DNA of 64,000 nt from an uncultured Agathobacter sp. (GCA_910587655.1 CAJUND010000018.1:1-64000); one strand, 5' to 3'. Positions 8,930-18,248 are shown, counted from the first letter of the stretch. Numbers and translations are program-made. The notes: generated by a model not told the origin, from the letters alone.

Positions 8930-10423
8930 ATGGGCAATAATAGAAAAGCACAGGTATATAACCCTTTCTTACCGGCTGATGCGTATATTCCGGATGGCGA
9001 GCCTCATGTCTTTGGCGACAGAGTTTACATATATGGTTCCCATGATAAAGAAGGCGGAGAAACCTTCTGTATGCTGGATTATACGGTGTACTCTGCACCG
9101 GTTACAGACCTTACGGACTGGCGTAAGGAGGGTGTTATTTATAAAGCGGAACAGGATCCGGATTATAAAGAGCGTAATTATATGTATGCACCTGATGTTG
9201 TAAAGGGGAATGACGGCAGATATTATCTGTATTACTGTATGTCCGGTCCGTTCGGACACGGAGGATATTTTGGACCGATTCAGGTGGCTGTGTGTGATAC
9301 ACCGGCTGGAGAATACGAGTATCTTGGATATGTAAGGAATAAGAACGGCGAACCTATGCAGGATTTCGTGTGTTTTGATCCGGGAGTCCTTAATGACAAT
9401 GGAAGGATATTCCTGTATTCAGGTACCCAGTATGGATTTGAAGAAGAACCTGATTTTTTTGAAAACGAAGAATATATTCAGGAAGAAATGAAGATGTTTA
9501 ACAGAAGCCGCGAGGAGATTCTGGAAAAGGCGAAGCAGGGAAGTGTAATGGGACCTGTGGTAATGGAACTGGAAGACGATATGCTTACCTTAAAAGAGCC
9601 TGCAAAACATCTGATACCATATGCAGTGAAAGGGACTTCATTTGAAGCCCATCCGTTCTTTGAGGCAAGCTCCATGCGCAAGGTGGGGGATAAGTATTAC
9701 TTCATTTATTCGTCCATGCAAAACCATGAGCTCTGCTATGCAACAAGTGATTATCCTGACAGGGATTTTACATTTGGCGGAACAATCGTATCTAATGGTG
9801 ACGTCGGCATGAACGGACGTACGCTTGAAAACAAACTGAATATGACAGGTACAACCCATGGCAGTATCGAATACATAAATGGGGAATGGTATGTTTTTTA
9901 TCACAGACTTACCCATAAGTCTGACTACAGCCGCCAGGCCTGTGCACAGAAAATAAAAATAGAAAAAGACGGAAGTATCCGACAGGTAGAGATAACTTCA
10001 TGCGGATTAAATGACGGACCGCTTGTTGCAGAAGGTGCATATCCTGCGACAATCTGCTGTAATCTGACAAACGGACATATGCCGCATGGCTGCAATAAGA
10101 TTTATGATTACAGTTTCCCGAATGTAAACCATCAGGGGGAAGACAGATTTGTAAGCGAAATAGCTGATGGAACAGTTATTGGATACAAGTACTTTGATAT
10201 AAAGGACAATAAGGAACTTAAGATTTTATACCGTGGCAGCGCCAGTGGAAAACTTGCGGTAACTACTGAGCTTGACGGGGCTGTAATTGGAGAATTTGTT
10301 ATTCAGGATTCAGCAGATTGGACGGAACTTTCGGCAGATGTTTCATTTGAAAATGGGGTTACGGCAATCTATCTTAAATATTCCGGTGCGGGTATATTTG
10401 ACATAAAGGAAATTTCATTCTGA
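8930..10423 (+). CDS. Glycoside hydrolase family 43 (beta-xylosidase / alpha-L-arabinofuranosidase type)
   Basis: The 497-residue protein has no signal peptide, so it is cytoplasmic. The five-bladed beta-propeller domain opens with NPFLPADAYIPDGEPHVFGDR. Likely catalytic residues are Asp22 (base), Asp150 in CFDPGVLND (pKa modulator) and Glu245 in FFEASSMRKVGDKYYFIYSS (acid). About 130 C-terminal residues form a beta-rich module resembling a CBM6-like jelly roll (SASGKLAVTTELDGAVIGEF). It would release xylose or arabinose from imported oligomers, feeding the isomerase pathway downstream. GH43 spans several specificities, so the substrate is inferred. The start follows GAGGAG by nine bases. Confidence 0.88.
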   Translation: MGNNRKAQVYNPFLPADAYIPDGEPHVFGDRVYIYGSHDKEGGETFCMLDYTVYSAPVTDLTDWRKEGVIYKAEQDPDYKERNYMYAPDVVKGNDGRYYLYYCMSGPFGHGGYFGPIQVAVCDTPAGEYEYLGYVRNKNGEPMQDFVCFDPGVLNDNGRIFLYSGTQYGFEEEPDFFENEEYIQEEMKMFNRSREEILEKAKQGSVMGPVVMELEDDMLTLKEPAKHLIPYAVKGTSFEAHPFFEASSMRKVGDKYYFIYSSMQNHELCYATSDYPDRDFTFGGTIVSNGDVGMNGRTLENKLNMTGTTHGSIEYINGEWYVFYHRLTHKSDYSRQACAQKIKIEKDGSIRQVEITSCGLNDGPLVAEGAYPATICCNLTNGHMPHGCNKIYDYSFPNVNHQGEDRFVSEIADGTVIGYKYFDIKDNKELKILYRGSASGKLAVTTELDGAVIGEFVIQDSADWTELSADVSFENGVTAIYLKYSGAGIFDIKEISF

Positions 10424-10437
10424 TTTCCATATAAAAA

Positions 10438-10478
10438 TAAAAAACGGGAATCCGCAATTGTATGGTTCCCGTTTTTTC
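10438..10478. terminator. Bidirectional terminator between convergent genes
   Basis: AAAAACGGGAA pairs with TTCCCGTTTTT, giving A- and T-runs on both sides. It lies exactly between the 3' ends of the GH43 and AraC-type genes. Confidence 0.8.
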
Positions 10479-11396
10479 CTAAATAACTGCTTTCTCTGTA
10501 ATGGAAGATTCCGTATCATCAGATTGCTGAACAGGGTGGTTTTCGGAATTGTACATTTTACGGAATTCCGTAGGCGTACATCCCTTGCTGATTTTAAATA
10601 TTCTGTTAAAAGAAGAAATCGAATTGAAGCCGGAATTAATGGCAACATCTGTTATACTGATTTCTGAATTCAGAAGGAGCAGGGTTGCGTGGGCAATCCG
10701 TCTTTCATTTACGTAGCTGTAAAAAGTGTTTCCTGTAAATTTTTTAAACAGCCTTGAAAAATGGAACTTTGAAAAACCTGCCATTGCGGCTGCACCATCC
10801 ACTGAGAGTTCCTCCGTACAGTTGTTATTTATATATTCACACAGGGTCATAAACTTCTGTATGTATTCCTGCTGTTTTGCAGGAGGACCGGAAAATAAAT
10901 CACTCTGTGAGGCATAAGAGCGCCCTACCAGCAGAAAGAGCTTTAGCATATTGTGATATATGGCTATTTCCTTAAACGGTTCCACTCCGAAGTATTCATC
11001 AACACTCCCTGTGATAAGGTCGTGGCACATCTGGTATATTGAAGGATAAAATTCCGGAGATACGATTATTGCAGGCTGAATCAGCGATAGTATAGAGTCG
11101 AAGGATTTGGATGTAAAGGAATTTGAAAAATTTACCAGGAAGATATACCGTATGCCTTTTTTTGCCGGTATGGTATGGACTACTCCCGGAGCGATTATCA
11201 TGATATCTCCTACGCTTAATTCATAAGTTTTTCCGTTACAGATAACCTGGTATCCGTTTTTTTCCGGCATAATAATTTCTGTGGATGTATGCCAGTGTTT
11301 TGGGTATTCCTCATATTCTACATTTTTATACAGAAGGACTGTGGGGCATTCCTGGAAGTCTACGATTTCTCTTGTTCCATCTAAATGGGGCATCAT
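10479..11396 (-). CDS. AraC-family regulator with cupin sensor domain
   Basis: The 305-residue protein has an N-terminal cupin-like ligand domain (HWHTSTEIIMPEKNGYQV, then GDIMIIAPGVVHTIP, residues about 34-90). The C-terminal double helix-turn-helix (about 190-290) includes AAMAGFSKFHFSRLFKKFTG and ITDVAINSGFNSISSFNRIFK. This is the arrangement of transcription activators that sense sugars. Lying between the importer/GH43 genes and the pentose-catabolic operon, it probably controls both through the shared 27-bp element. An AAGGAG site precedes the ATG. The ligand is not shown by the sequence. Confidence 0.9.
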   Translation of the reverse strand: MMPHLDGTREIVDFQECPTVLLYKNVEYEEYPKHWHTSTEIIMPEKNGYQVICNGKTYELSVGDIMIIAPGVVHTIPAKKGIRYIFLVNFSNSFTSKSFDSILSLIQPAIIVSPEFYPSIYQMCHDLITGSVDEYFGVEPFKEIAIYHNMLKLFLLVGRSYASQSDLFSGPPAKQQEYIQKFMTLCEYINNNCTEELSVDGAAAMAGFSKFHFSRLFKKFTGNTFYSYVNERRIAHATLLLLNSEISITDVAINSGFNSISSFNRIFKISKGCTPTEFRKMYNSENHPVQQSDDTESSITEKAVI

Positions 11397-11599
11397 ATGA
11401 AAAGTTCTCCTTATTAGTAAATATTAAAAAATGCTATCACATACTATGCTTTTAAAGCTGACTCGCACGTTAAGCTATATTTAGTATACAAAAGAAAGTG
11501 TAAAAAGGCAAGAAAAAACAGTTTTTTACTAATGTTCATGAGATTTTCACAAAAAATCTGTCAAAAAATTTAATTTGCTAAAGGTTAAAATAGCAACAA

Positions 11600-11626
11600 T
11601 TGATAACCGTACAGCAATGATTGTAT
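11600..11626 (+). promoter_or_regulatory. 27-bp element shared with the importer operon
   Basis: TTGATAACCG, then AGCAAT and ATTGTAT, differs at only three positions from the copy at 4187-4213. It lies about 90 bp before the first gene of the catabolic operon and in the same orientation as at the importer. The remainder of the 317-bp gap from the AraC gene is AT-rich and shows no gene. Confidence 0.6.
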
Positions 11627-11713
11627 TGAAAACAAGCCGTTTGAAAATTAAAATCAAGATAACAAATATGGGACATTCGTAAAACGAAATCTGAGGAATG
11701 GAGGAGAGTGTTT

Positions 11714-12328
11714 ATGGAAGTGCTGGATATCAAAGATTCGAGGTTTAAAAAGTATGGGCGGGTTCTTACAGGATATGATTTCACAGAGTTATGTACGGCA
11801 ATGGAACAGGCACCGGTTCCTGAGGATGTGGTTTATGAACCGTCTGTCAGTTACCTGGAAGAGCTTCCGATTACGGAAGAGTTTAAGGACAGGGCATATG
11901 GCGGGCTTCCAGTACAGACAGGATATTGTAATGGCAGCAATCATTTTCTGAATGCAGTAGAGTACCACAGGAACTCCGAGCTTAATATAGCTGTGACGGA
12001 TGCGGTTCTGATACTTGGAAGACAGCAGGATATCGAAGATGACTACACATACGATACTTCCAGGATGGAAATGTTCAGAATCCCGGCGGGTACAGGAGTT
12101 GAGATTTATGGAACAACATTACACTATGCACCATGCAATGCAGACGGCAAAGGGTTTAAGATGGTGGTTGTTTTACCAAAAGGAACAAATTATCCGCTCT
12201 CCAGATCCCTGGGTGAGGGGGAGGACCGGCTTCTTGCAGCGACAAACAAGTGGCTGATCGGACATGCGCAGGGCGGACTGCCGGAGAATGCTTTTATCGG
12301 ACTTAAAGGGGAAAATCTTTCTGTTTAA
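11714..12328 (+). CDS. DUF4867 family protein
   Basis: The 204-residue soluble protein has a beta-rich, cupin-like sequence (EMFRIPAGTGVEIYGTTLHYAPC) and ends in GLPENAFIGLKGENLSV. I recognise it as DUF4867, a family of unknown biochemical function found next to fucose-isomerase-like pentose isomerases and xylulokinases in Clostridia. The ATG with a GAGGAG site eight bases upstream was preferred to a GTG two codons earlier. A role as accessory enzyme or mutarotase-like protein is possible but unproven. Confidence 0.8.
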   Translation: MEVLDIKDSRFKKYGRVLTGYDFTELCTAMEQAPVPEDVVYEPSVSYLEELPITEEFKDRAYGGLPVQTGYCNGSNHFLNAVEYHRNSELNIAVTDAVLILGRQQDIEDDYTYDTSRMEMFRIPAGTGVEIYGTTLHYAPCNADGKGFKMVVVLPKGTNYPLSRSLGEGEDRLLAATNKWLIGHAQGGLPENAFIGLKGENLSV

Positions 12329-12386
12329 CATGATATAGAAAACAGAAGTGACAATATTAAATATTAAATAATGGAGGAATCATAAC

Positions 12387-13874
12387 ATGAAAAACACACC
12401 TGGAATCAAGATAGGAATTGTTGCTGTAAGCCGTGACTGTTTTCCTGAATCACTTTCCGTTACCAGAAGAAAAAATCTGGTTCAGGCATATAAGGCAAAA
12501 TATGATGAAACAGAAATTTACGAGTGCCCTGTCTGCATAGTGGAAAGTGAGATGCATATGATGCAGGCGCTTGAGGATATTAAGAGGGAAGGCTGCAACG
12601 CGCTTTGCGTATATCTTGGGAACTTTGGGCCTGAGATTGCCGAGACGATGCTTGCAAAAAGATTTGACGGACCGAAAATGTTTATTGCTGCTGCTGAGGA
12701 GACGTCTGCTGACGGAGGACTTGTTCAGGGCAGGGGTGATGCTTACTGCGGTATGCTTAATGCAAGCTATAATCTCCATCTGAGAGGCGTTAAGGCATAT
12801 ATTCCTGAATATCCGGTTGGAACGGCTGAAGAGTGTGCAGATATGATTCATGAGTTCCTTCCGATTGCAAAAGCGGTATATGCAGTACAGCATCTGAAGA
12901 TTATATCATTTGGCCCAAGGCCTGCAAACTTCCTCGCCTGCAATGCACCTCTCCAGCAGCTGTATAATCTGGGAGCAGAGGTGGAAGAAAATTCTGAGCT
13001 TGACCTTTTTGAGAGCTTTAATAACCATGCAGGAGATTCAAGAATACCTGAGGTTGCTGCAGATATGGCAAACGAACTGGGAGAGGGAAATAAGAAGCCG
13101 GAGATTCTGGAGAAGCTTGCCCAGTATGAGCTTACACTTCTTGACTGGGTTGAGGCGCACAGGGGTGCTGCGGAATTTGTTGCAATAGCCGGAAAATGCT
13201 GGCCGGCATTCCAGACACAGTTTGGATTTGTTCCCTGCTATGTAAATTCAAGGCTTACAGGTATGGGAATACCGGTTTCGTGTGAAGTGGATATATATGG
13301 TGCTCTTTCAGAGTTTATAGGAACTGTCGTATCAGATGATGTTGTAACTCTTCTGGATATCAACAATACGGTTCCGAAGGATCTCTTTGATGAAGATATT
13401 AAGGATAAATATAATTATGTGCAGACAGATACATTTATGGGCTTCCATTGTGGAAACACATGCTCCAGCAAGCTGGCATTCTGCGAAATGCGTAATCAGA
13501 TGATTATGGCGCGTTCTCTTCCTGAGGAGGTGACAAACGGGACTCTGGAAGGAGATATTGCACCGGGAGACATCACCTTTTTCAGACTTCAGAGTACATC
13601 CGATGCCAGGCTTCGCGCGTATGTTGCGCAGGGAGAGGTTCTTCCGGTTGCCAGCAGGTCATTTGGTTCCATAGGTGTATTTGCAATTCCTGAAATGAAG
13701 CGTTTTTACCGTTATGTTCTGATAGAGAAGAACTATCCGCACCATGGCGCTGTGGCATTCGGACATTTTGGAAAGATTCTTTACGATGTATTTAAAATGC
13801 TCGGTGTGGAACTGACGGAGCTTGATTACAACCAGCCAAAGAGCGAGAGATATGCAGGTGAAAACCCATTCTAA
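12387..13874 (+). CDS. Fucose/arabinose-isomerase-fold sugar isomerase, XylA-II type
   Basis: The 495-residue protein belongs to the L-fucose/L-arabinose isomerase superfamily (SFGPRPANFLAC, CEVDIYGALSEFIGT, FHCGNTCSSK, HHGAVAFGHFGK). Glu and Asp in CEVDIYG and His in FHCGNT and PHHGA are plausible metal and substrate ligands. No classical XylA is present, yet the next gene is a xylulokinase. This matches the non-orthologous xylose isomerase (XylA-II) known in Clostridium acetobutylicum, so xylose to xylulose conversion is the best guess. L-arabinose or another aldose cannot be excluded, but no ribulose-5-phosphate 4-epimerase gene is nearby. Confidence 0.82.
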   Translation: MKNTPGIKIGIVAVSRDCFPESLSVTRRKNLVQAYKAKYDETEIYECPVCIVESEMHMMQALEDIKREGCNALCVYLGNFGPEIAETMLAKRFDGPKMFIAAAEETSADGGLVQGRGDAYCGMLNASYNLHLRGVKAYIPEYPVGTAEECADMIHEFLPIAKAVYAVQHLKIISFGPRPANFLACNAPLQQLYNLGAEVEENSELDLFESFNNHAGDSRIPEVAADMANELGEGNKKPEILEKLAQYELTLLDWVEAHRGAAEFVAIAGKCWPAFQTQFGFVPCYVNSRLTGMGIPVSCEVDIYGALSEFIGTVVSDDVVTLLDINNTVPKDLFDEDIKDKYNYVQTDTFMGFHCGNTCSSKLAFCEMRNQMIMARSLPEEVTNGTLEGDIAPGDITFFRLQSTSDARLRAYVAQGEVLPVASRSFGSIGVFAIPEMKRFYRYVLIEKNYPHHGAVAFGHFGKILYDVFKMLGVELTELDYNQPKSERYAGENPF

Positions 13875-13884
13875 GGAGGAACAT

Positions 13885-15345
13885 ATGTTATATACAGGTA
13901 TCGATCTTGGTACGTCAGCAGTTAAGCTGCTGCTTATGGATGCAGACGGGGAAATTAAAAAAATTGTTTCCAGAAGTTATGGCATTTCATTTCCGCATAC
14001 AGGCTGGTCTGAACAGAATCCCAAAGACTGGTTCGACAGTACTGTGGATGGACTGAAGGAGCTTCTGGCAGAGGCAGATAAGGAACAGGTGGCAGGTATC
14101 AGTTTTGGCGGACAGATGCACGGGCTTGTTACCCTGGATAAGGACGATAATGTAATCCGTCCCGCAATACTCTGGAATGACGGAAGAACAACAAAGGAGA
14201 CAGAGTATCTCAACAGTGTGACAGGAAAGGATAAGCTGTCTGAATATACTGCAAATATAGCTTTCGCAGGATTTACAGCGCCGAAAATTCTCTGGATGCA
14301 GGAAAATGAACCGGAGCTGTGGAGTAAGGTTAGCAAGATTATGCTTCCAAAGGATTATCTGGCATACCGTATGTCAGGAACTTTCTGTACGGATTATTCC
14401 GATGCTTCAGGCATGCTGCTTCTGGATGTGAAAAACCGTAAATGGTCTGAGGAAATGCTCCGTATATGTAATATCACAGAGAGTATGCTTCCAAAACTGT
14501 ATGAGAGCTATGAGGTGGTAGGCAGTCTTAAGTCGGATATTGCGGAAATGCTCGGTCTTACCACAGACGTGAAGATTATAGCCGGAGCAGGAGATAATGC
14601 TGCGGCGGCAGTTGGAACCGGAACGGTTGGCGAGGGAAAGTGTAATTTGTCCCTTGGAACCAGCGGAACAGTTTTTGTGTCGAGCAAAAAATTCGGAGTT
14701 GATGAAAATAATGCGCTTCATTCATTTGCACATGCGGACGGGGGTTATCATCTCATGGGGTGTATGCTGTCTGCGGCATCATGCAATATGTGGTGGATGA
14801 ATGACATAATAAGGACGTCGGATTATTCGGCGGAGCAGGCAGGTATCAGTAAGCTTGGCGAGAATAACGTGTATTTCCTGCCATATCTGATGGGGGAGAG
14901 ATCGCCTCACAACGATCCTTCTGCCCGGGCCTTGTTTTTTGGAATGTCCATGGATACAACAAGAGAGGATATGACGCAGGCGGTTTTTGAAGGGGTGGCA
15001 TTTGCACTTCGTGATTCCCTTGAGGTGGCAAGAAGTCTTGGTATTACGATTGACAGCTCAAAGATTTGCGGCGGCGGTGCAAAGAGTAAGCTCTGGAGAA
15101 AAATCATTGCAGCCGTACTGAATCTGAAGCTTGAGATAGTTGAAAATGAAGAGGGACCGGGATTTGGGGCGGCAATACTGGCAGCTGTGGGCTGTGGTGA
15201 GTATCCTGATGTAGAGACAGCCTGTGGGAAGCTTGTCAGGGTAACGGAAGTGATTGAGCCTGAGCCAGGGCTTGTTGAGAAGTATAATAAGTGTTACGGG
15301 AAATTCAAAAGAATTTATCCTGCTGTAGCAGGGATTTTTGAATGA
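13885..15345 (+). CDS. xylB: Xylulokinase (FGGY family)
   Basis: The 486-residue cytoplasmic kinase phosphorylates D-xylulose to xylulose-5-phosphate. Visible motifs are the N-terminal phosphate loop (YTGIDLGTSAVKLLLMD), SFGGQMHGLVTLD, the catalytic-region WNDGRTTKE, DYSDASGMLLLD and ICGGGAKSKLWRKIIA. The length is typical. A strong AAGGAGGA site fixes the start ten bases after the isomerase stop, so the two are translationally close. Together with the isomerase it commits xylose to the pentose phosphate pathway. Confidence 0.93.
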   Translation: MLYTGIDLGTSAVKLLLMDADGEIKKIVSRSYGISFPHTGWSEQNPKDWFDSTVDGLKELLAEADKEQVAGISFGGQMHGLVTLDKDDNVIRPAILWNDGRTTKETEYLNSVTGKDKLSEYTANIAFAGFTAPKILWMQENEPELWSKVSKIMLPKDYLAYRMSGTFCTDYSDASGMLLLDVKNRKWSEEMLRICNITESMLPKLYESYEVVGSLKSDIAEMLGLTTDVKIIAGAGDNAAAAVGTGTVGEGKCNLSLGTSGTVFVSSKKFGVDENNALHSFAHADGGYHLMGCMLSAASCNMWWMNDIIRTSDYSAEQAGISKLGENNVYFLPYLMGERSPHNDPSARALFFGMSMDTTREDMTQAVFEGVAFALRDSLEVARSLGITIDSSKICGGGAKSKLWRKIIAAVLNLKLEIVENEEGPGFGAAILAAVGCGEYPDVETACGKLVRVTEVIEPEPGLVEKYNKCYGKFKRIYPAVAGIFE

Positions 15346-15383
15346 TGATAAATGTGGTTTAGTAAGATGAATGGAGGACAGAT

Positions 15384-16037
15384 ATGAAGTTTTTTATTGA
15401 TACGGCAAATGTTGAAGACATTAAGGCAGCAAATGATCTTGGTGTTATATGCGGAGTAACAACAAATCCATCGCTCATTGCAAAGGAAGGCAGGGATTTT
15501 AAGGAGGTTATTGCACAGATTGCAGATATTGTAGACGGTCCTATAAGCGGCGAGGTTAAGGCTACAACTGTGGATGCGGAAGGTATGATTAAGGAAGGAA
15601 GGGAAATTGCCGGGATACATCCTAACATGGTAGTCAAAATCCCTATGACTGAGGAAGGCTTAAAGGCGGTAAAGCAGCTTTCCAGTGAAGGAATCAAAAC
15701 AAATGTAACCCTGGTTTTCTCAGCGAATCAGGCGCTTCTGGCAGCAAGGGCAGGAGCTTCATACGTATCGCCTTTCCTTGGAAGACTTGATGATATCAGC
15801 CAGCCTGGTATTGAACTGATTGAAAAGATAGTAACAATATTTAATAATTACGGGCTGGATACGGAAATTATTGCTGCATCAATCCGCAATCCGGTGCATG
15901 TAACAGACTGTGCGCTTGCAGGCGCCCATATTGCAACAATTCCATATGGCGTTATAAAAACGATGATTTCCCATCCGTTAACCACCCAGGGGATAGAGAA
16001 ATTCCAGAAGGACTATCTTAATACAGTGCAGGGATAG
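15384..16037 (+). CDS. Transaldolase-like fructose-6-phosphate aldolase (Fsa/TalC)
   Basis: The 217-residue protein is of the short transaldolase/fructose-6-phosphate aldolase type. It begins KFFIDTANVEDIKAANDLG and continues GVTTNPSLIAKEG. The Schiff-base lysine is Lys85 in NMVVKIPMT, and NVTLVFSANQALLAARAGA and SPFLGRLDDI follow. This short form often provides transaldolase activity in Firmicutes. Its place between xylulokinase and transketolase makes transaldolase the likelier in vivo activity. Confidence 0.9.
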   Translation: MKFFIDTANVEDIKAANDLGVICGVTTNPSLIAKEGRDFKEVIAQIADIVDGPISGEVKATTVDAEGMIKEGREIAGIHPNMVVKIPMTEEGLKAVKQLSSEGIKTNVTLVFSANQALLAARAGASYVSPFLGRLDDISQPGIELIEKIVTIFNNYGLDTEIIAASIRNPVHVTDCALAGAHIATIPYGVIKTMISHPLTTQGIEKFQKDYLNTVQG

Positions 16038-16089
16038 ATGGGATTAGAAGAAAAACAGGAATACAATATCCGTCAAAAAGGAGAATGAA

Positions 16090-16920
16090 ATGAACAAATT
16101 AGAACTTCAGAAAAAAGCTGTGGAGGTTCGCAAAGGTATCTTAACAGGCGTATATAATGCCAAAAGCGGACATCCGGGCGGTTCATTGTCAGCAGCAGAT
16201 ATTTATACATATCTGTATTTTGAAGAAATGAATGTAGACCCATCCCGGCCGGATGACCCTGACCGTGACAGATTTGTACTTTCAAAGGGACATACGGCGC
16301 CAGGATATTACAGTACACTGGCTTCAAGAGGGTTTTTTCCTGTAGAGGATTTAAAGACATTAAGACATGTCGGCTCATATCTTCAGGGGCATCCTGACAG
16401 AAAACATACTCCGGGTGTGGATATGTCGTCGGGTTCACTTGGACAGGGATTTTCAGCTGCTGTTGGAATGGCTCTTGCGGCAAAAATGCAGGGCAGGGAA
16501 TACAGGACATACTGCCTGTGCGGAGACGGAGAGATACAGGAAGGGCAGATCTGGGAAGCTGCAATGTTTGCAGGACACAGAAAGCTTGACAACCTCTGCC
16601 TGATTGTGGATAACAATAATCTGCAGATAGATGGAACGGTGGAGGAAGTCTGTTCCCCGTATCCTATAGATGAGAAATTCAGGGCTTTCAATTTTCATGT
16701 AATTACCATAAATGGAAATGACTTTGACGAGCTCAGGAAAGCATTTGATGAAGCAAAGCAGCATAAGGGAAAGCCTTCAGCTGTAATTGCTTCTACGGTA
16801 AAAGGCAAAGGCGTTTCATTTATGGAAAACAATGTAGGCTGGCATGGAAAAGCGCCAAGTGATGATGAGTACAGGCTCGCCATGGAAGAACTTGAAAAGG
16901 AGGCTGCTAAATTATGTTAG
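16090..16920 (+). CDS. Transketolase, N-terminal (ThDP-binding) subunit
   Basis: The 276-residue subunit covers the thiamine-diphosphate-binding half of transketolase. It contains AKSGHPGGSLSAADIYTYL, SKGHTAPGYYSTLA, SLGQGFSAAVGMA, the GDG...N metal/ThDP motif (CGDGEIQEGQIWEA ... VDNNNLQIDG), and KGKGVSFMENN with the following WHGKAP. Split transketolases are usual in Clostridia. The gene overlaps the next by seven bases, so the two subunits are translationally coupled. Confidence 0.94.
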   Translation: MNKLELQKKAVEVRKGILTGVYNAKSGHPGGSLSAADIYTYLYFEEMNVDPSRPDDPDRDRFVLSKGHTAPGYYSTLASRGFFPVEDLKTLRHVGSYLQGHPDRKHTPGVDMSSGSLGQGFSAAVGMALAAKMQGREYRTYCLCGDGEIQEGQIWEAAMFAGHRKLDNLCLIVDNNNLQIDGTVEEVCSPYPIDEKFRAFNFHVITINGNDFDELRKAFDEAKQHKGKPSAVIASTVKGKGVSFMENNVGWHGKAPSDDEYRLAMEELEKEAAKLC

Positions 16921-17852
16921 AAAATAAACCGGTGGCAACCAGGGACAGCTATGGCAATGCATTGGTCGATCTGGCAAAAGAACATGAAGATCTTGTTGTG
17001 CTGGATGCTGATCTTGCAGCTGCCACAAAAACAGCAGTATTTAAAAAGGCATATCCAAAACGTCATATCGACTGTGGGATTGCAGAGTCCAATATGGCGG
17101 GAATTGCAGCGGGTCTGGCAACCTGCGGATATGTTCCGTTTATGAGTTCATTTGCCATGTTTGCTGCAGGCCGTGCATTTGAACAGGTCAGGAACAGTAT
17201 CGGTTATCCGCATCTGAATGTAAAAATCGGGGCTACCCATGCGGGGATTTCAGTAGGTGAGGACGGTGCAACACACCAGTGCTGTGAAGATCTGGCGCTT
17301 ATGAGGGAAATCCCGGGAATGGTAGTTATCAACCCTTGTGATGATGTGGAAGCAAGGGCTGCGGTAAAGGCTGCATATGAATATACAGGACCTGTATATC
17401 TCAGGTTTGGCAGACTGGCGCTTCCTGTTTTAAATGATGAAGCTTCATATAAATTTGAAATTGGAAAAGGGGTTTTATTAAAAGAAGGAAAAGACGTGTC
17501 GGTTATTGCTACAGGGCTTTGTGTTTCGGAGAGCCTTAAGGCGGCGGAGATGCTTGCAGAGGATGGAATTGATGCTGAGGTTATAAATATACATACAATC
17601 AAGCCGCTGGATGAGGAGCTGGTTGTATCAACAGCGTCAAAGACAAAGAGGGTATTTACCGTTGAGGAGCACTCAGTGATAGGAGGTCTGGGAAGCGCCG
17701 TTGCAGAGACGCTTTCAGACAAATGTCCCGTAAAACTTACACGAATAGGTGTAAACGACAGATTTGGAGAATCCGGACCTGCAAAAGAGCTTGTACACAG
17801 GTATGGACTGGATGCAGAAGGGATTTATAATCAGATAAAGGCAGGAATGTAA
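16914..17852 (+). CDS. Transketolase, C-terminal subunit
   Basis: The 312-residue subunit has the pyrimidine-binding domain (ATRDSYGNALVDLA, FIDCGIAESNMAGIAAGLA-like with catalytic Glu in GIAESN). The C-terminal domain includes VEEHSVIGGLGSAVAETL. Together with the preceding subunit it makes the enzyme that rearranges xylulose-5-phosphate into glycolytic intermediates. It is the last gene of the operon, as the hairpin just downstream shows. Confidence 0.94.
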   Translation: MLENKPVATRDSYGNALVDLAKEHEDLVVLDADLAAATKTAVFKKAYPKRHIDCGIAESNMAGIAAGLATCGYVPFMSSFAMFAAGRAFEQVRNSIGYPHLNVKIGATHAGISVGEDGATHQCCEDLALMREIPGMVVINPCDDVEARAAVKAAYEYTGPVYLRFGRLALPVLNDEASYKFEIGKGVLLKEGKDVSVIATGLCVSESLKAAEMLAEDGIDAEVINIHTIKPLDEELVVSTASKTKRVFTVEEHSVIGGLGSAVAETLSDKCPVKLTRIGVNDRFGESGPAKELVHRYGLDAEGIYNQIKAGM

Positions 17853-17856
17853 TTAT

Positions 17857-17889
17857 AAAAAAGTCCGCGGCTTATGCCGCGGATTTTTT
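17857..17889 (+). terminator. Rho-independent terminator of the pentose operon
   Basis: TCCGCGG pairs with CCGCGGA around CTTATG and is followed by six T. It lies a few bases after the transketolase stop codon. Confidence 0.9.
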
Positions 17890-17954
17890 ACGTGCATAGG
17901 AATAACAAAAGCATCAGATTCATATGGCAACAGAATTTTCAATGAAAGCAGAAT

Positions 17955-18240
17955 GGGAAAACTGGGCAGTCCCGAATATATTCTTACGGTCTGGGGTGAT
18001 GGTTACAGATTTTTTCCGAGAGCAGAGTGAGGTTGAAAACAGAAAGGGAATTAAGTGGTGCTGGAAGGGTTTTCCGTAACTTTTATGCAGAAAATGCATG
18101 GAAGACCTTGCGTGGAAAATGGAGAAAATTTTTTTCGATCAGCCTCCAAAAATATTCTGCGACATCATCGGTCATTACAGTGATGGCACCAATAATTTTT
18201 TCTTTTACAGGCGAAAAATAAAAAAGTCAACAAAACGTTC
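17955..18240 (+). pseudogene. Collapsed copy of a response regulator / kinase / RelE-antitoxin cassette
   Basis: Several short blocks match, in the same order, the intact cassette at 24.8-26.7 kb. They are the last codons of the response regulator (GSPEYILTVWGDGYRF), the kinase C-terminal block (TATGCAGAAAATGCATGG and GTGGAAAATGGAGAAAAT), the antitoxin start read on the minus strand (VKEKIIGAITVMTD), and the non-coding AAAAAAGTCAACAAAACGTT. Everything between these blocks has been deleted. This is a paralogous module that has decayed. Order and orientation are unchanged, so stepwise internal deletion is more likely than shuffling. Confidence 0.8.
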
Positions 18241-18248
18241 AGCAGGAT

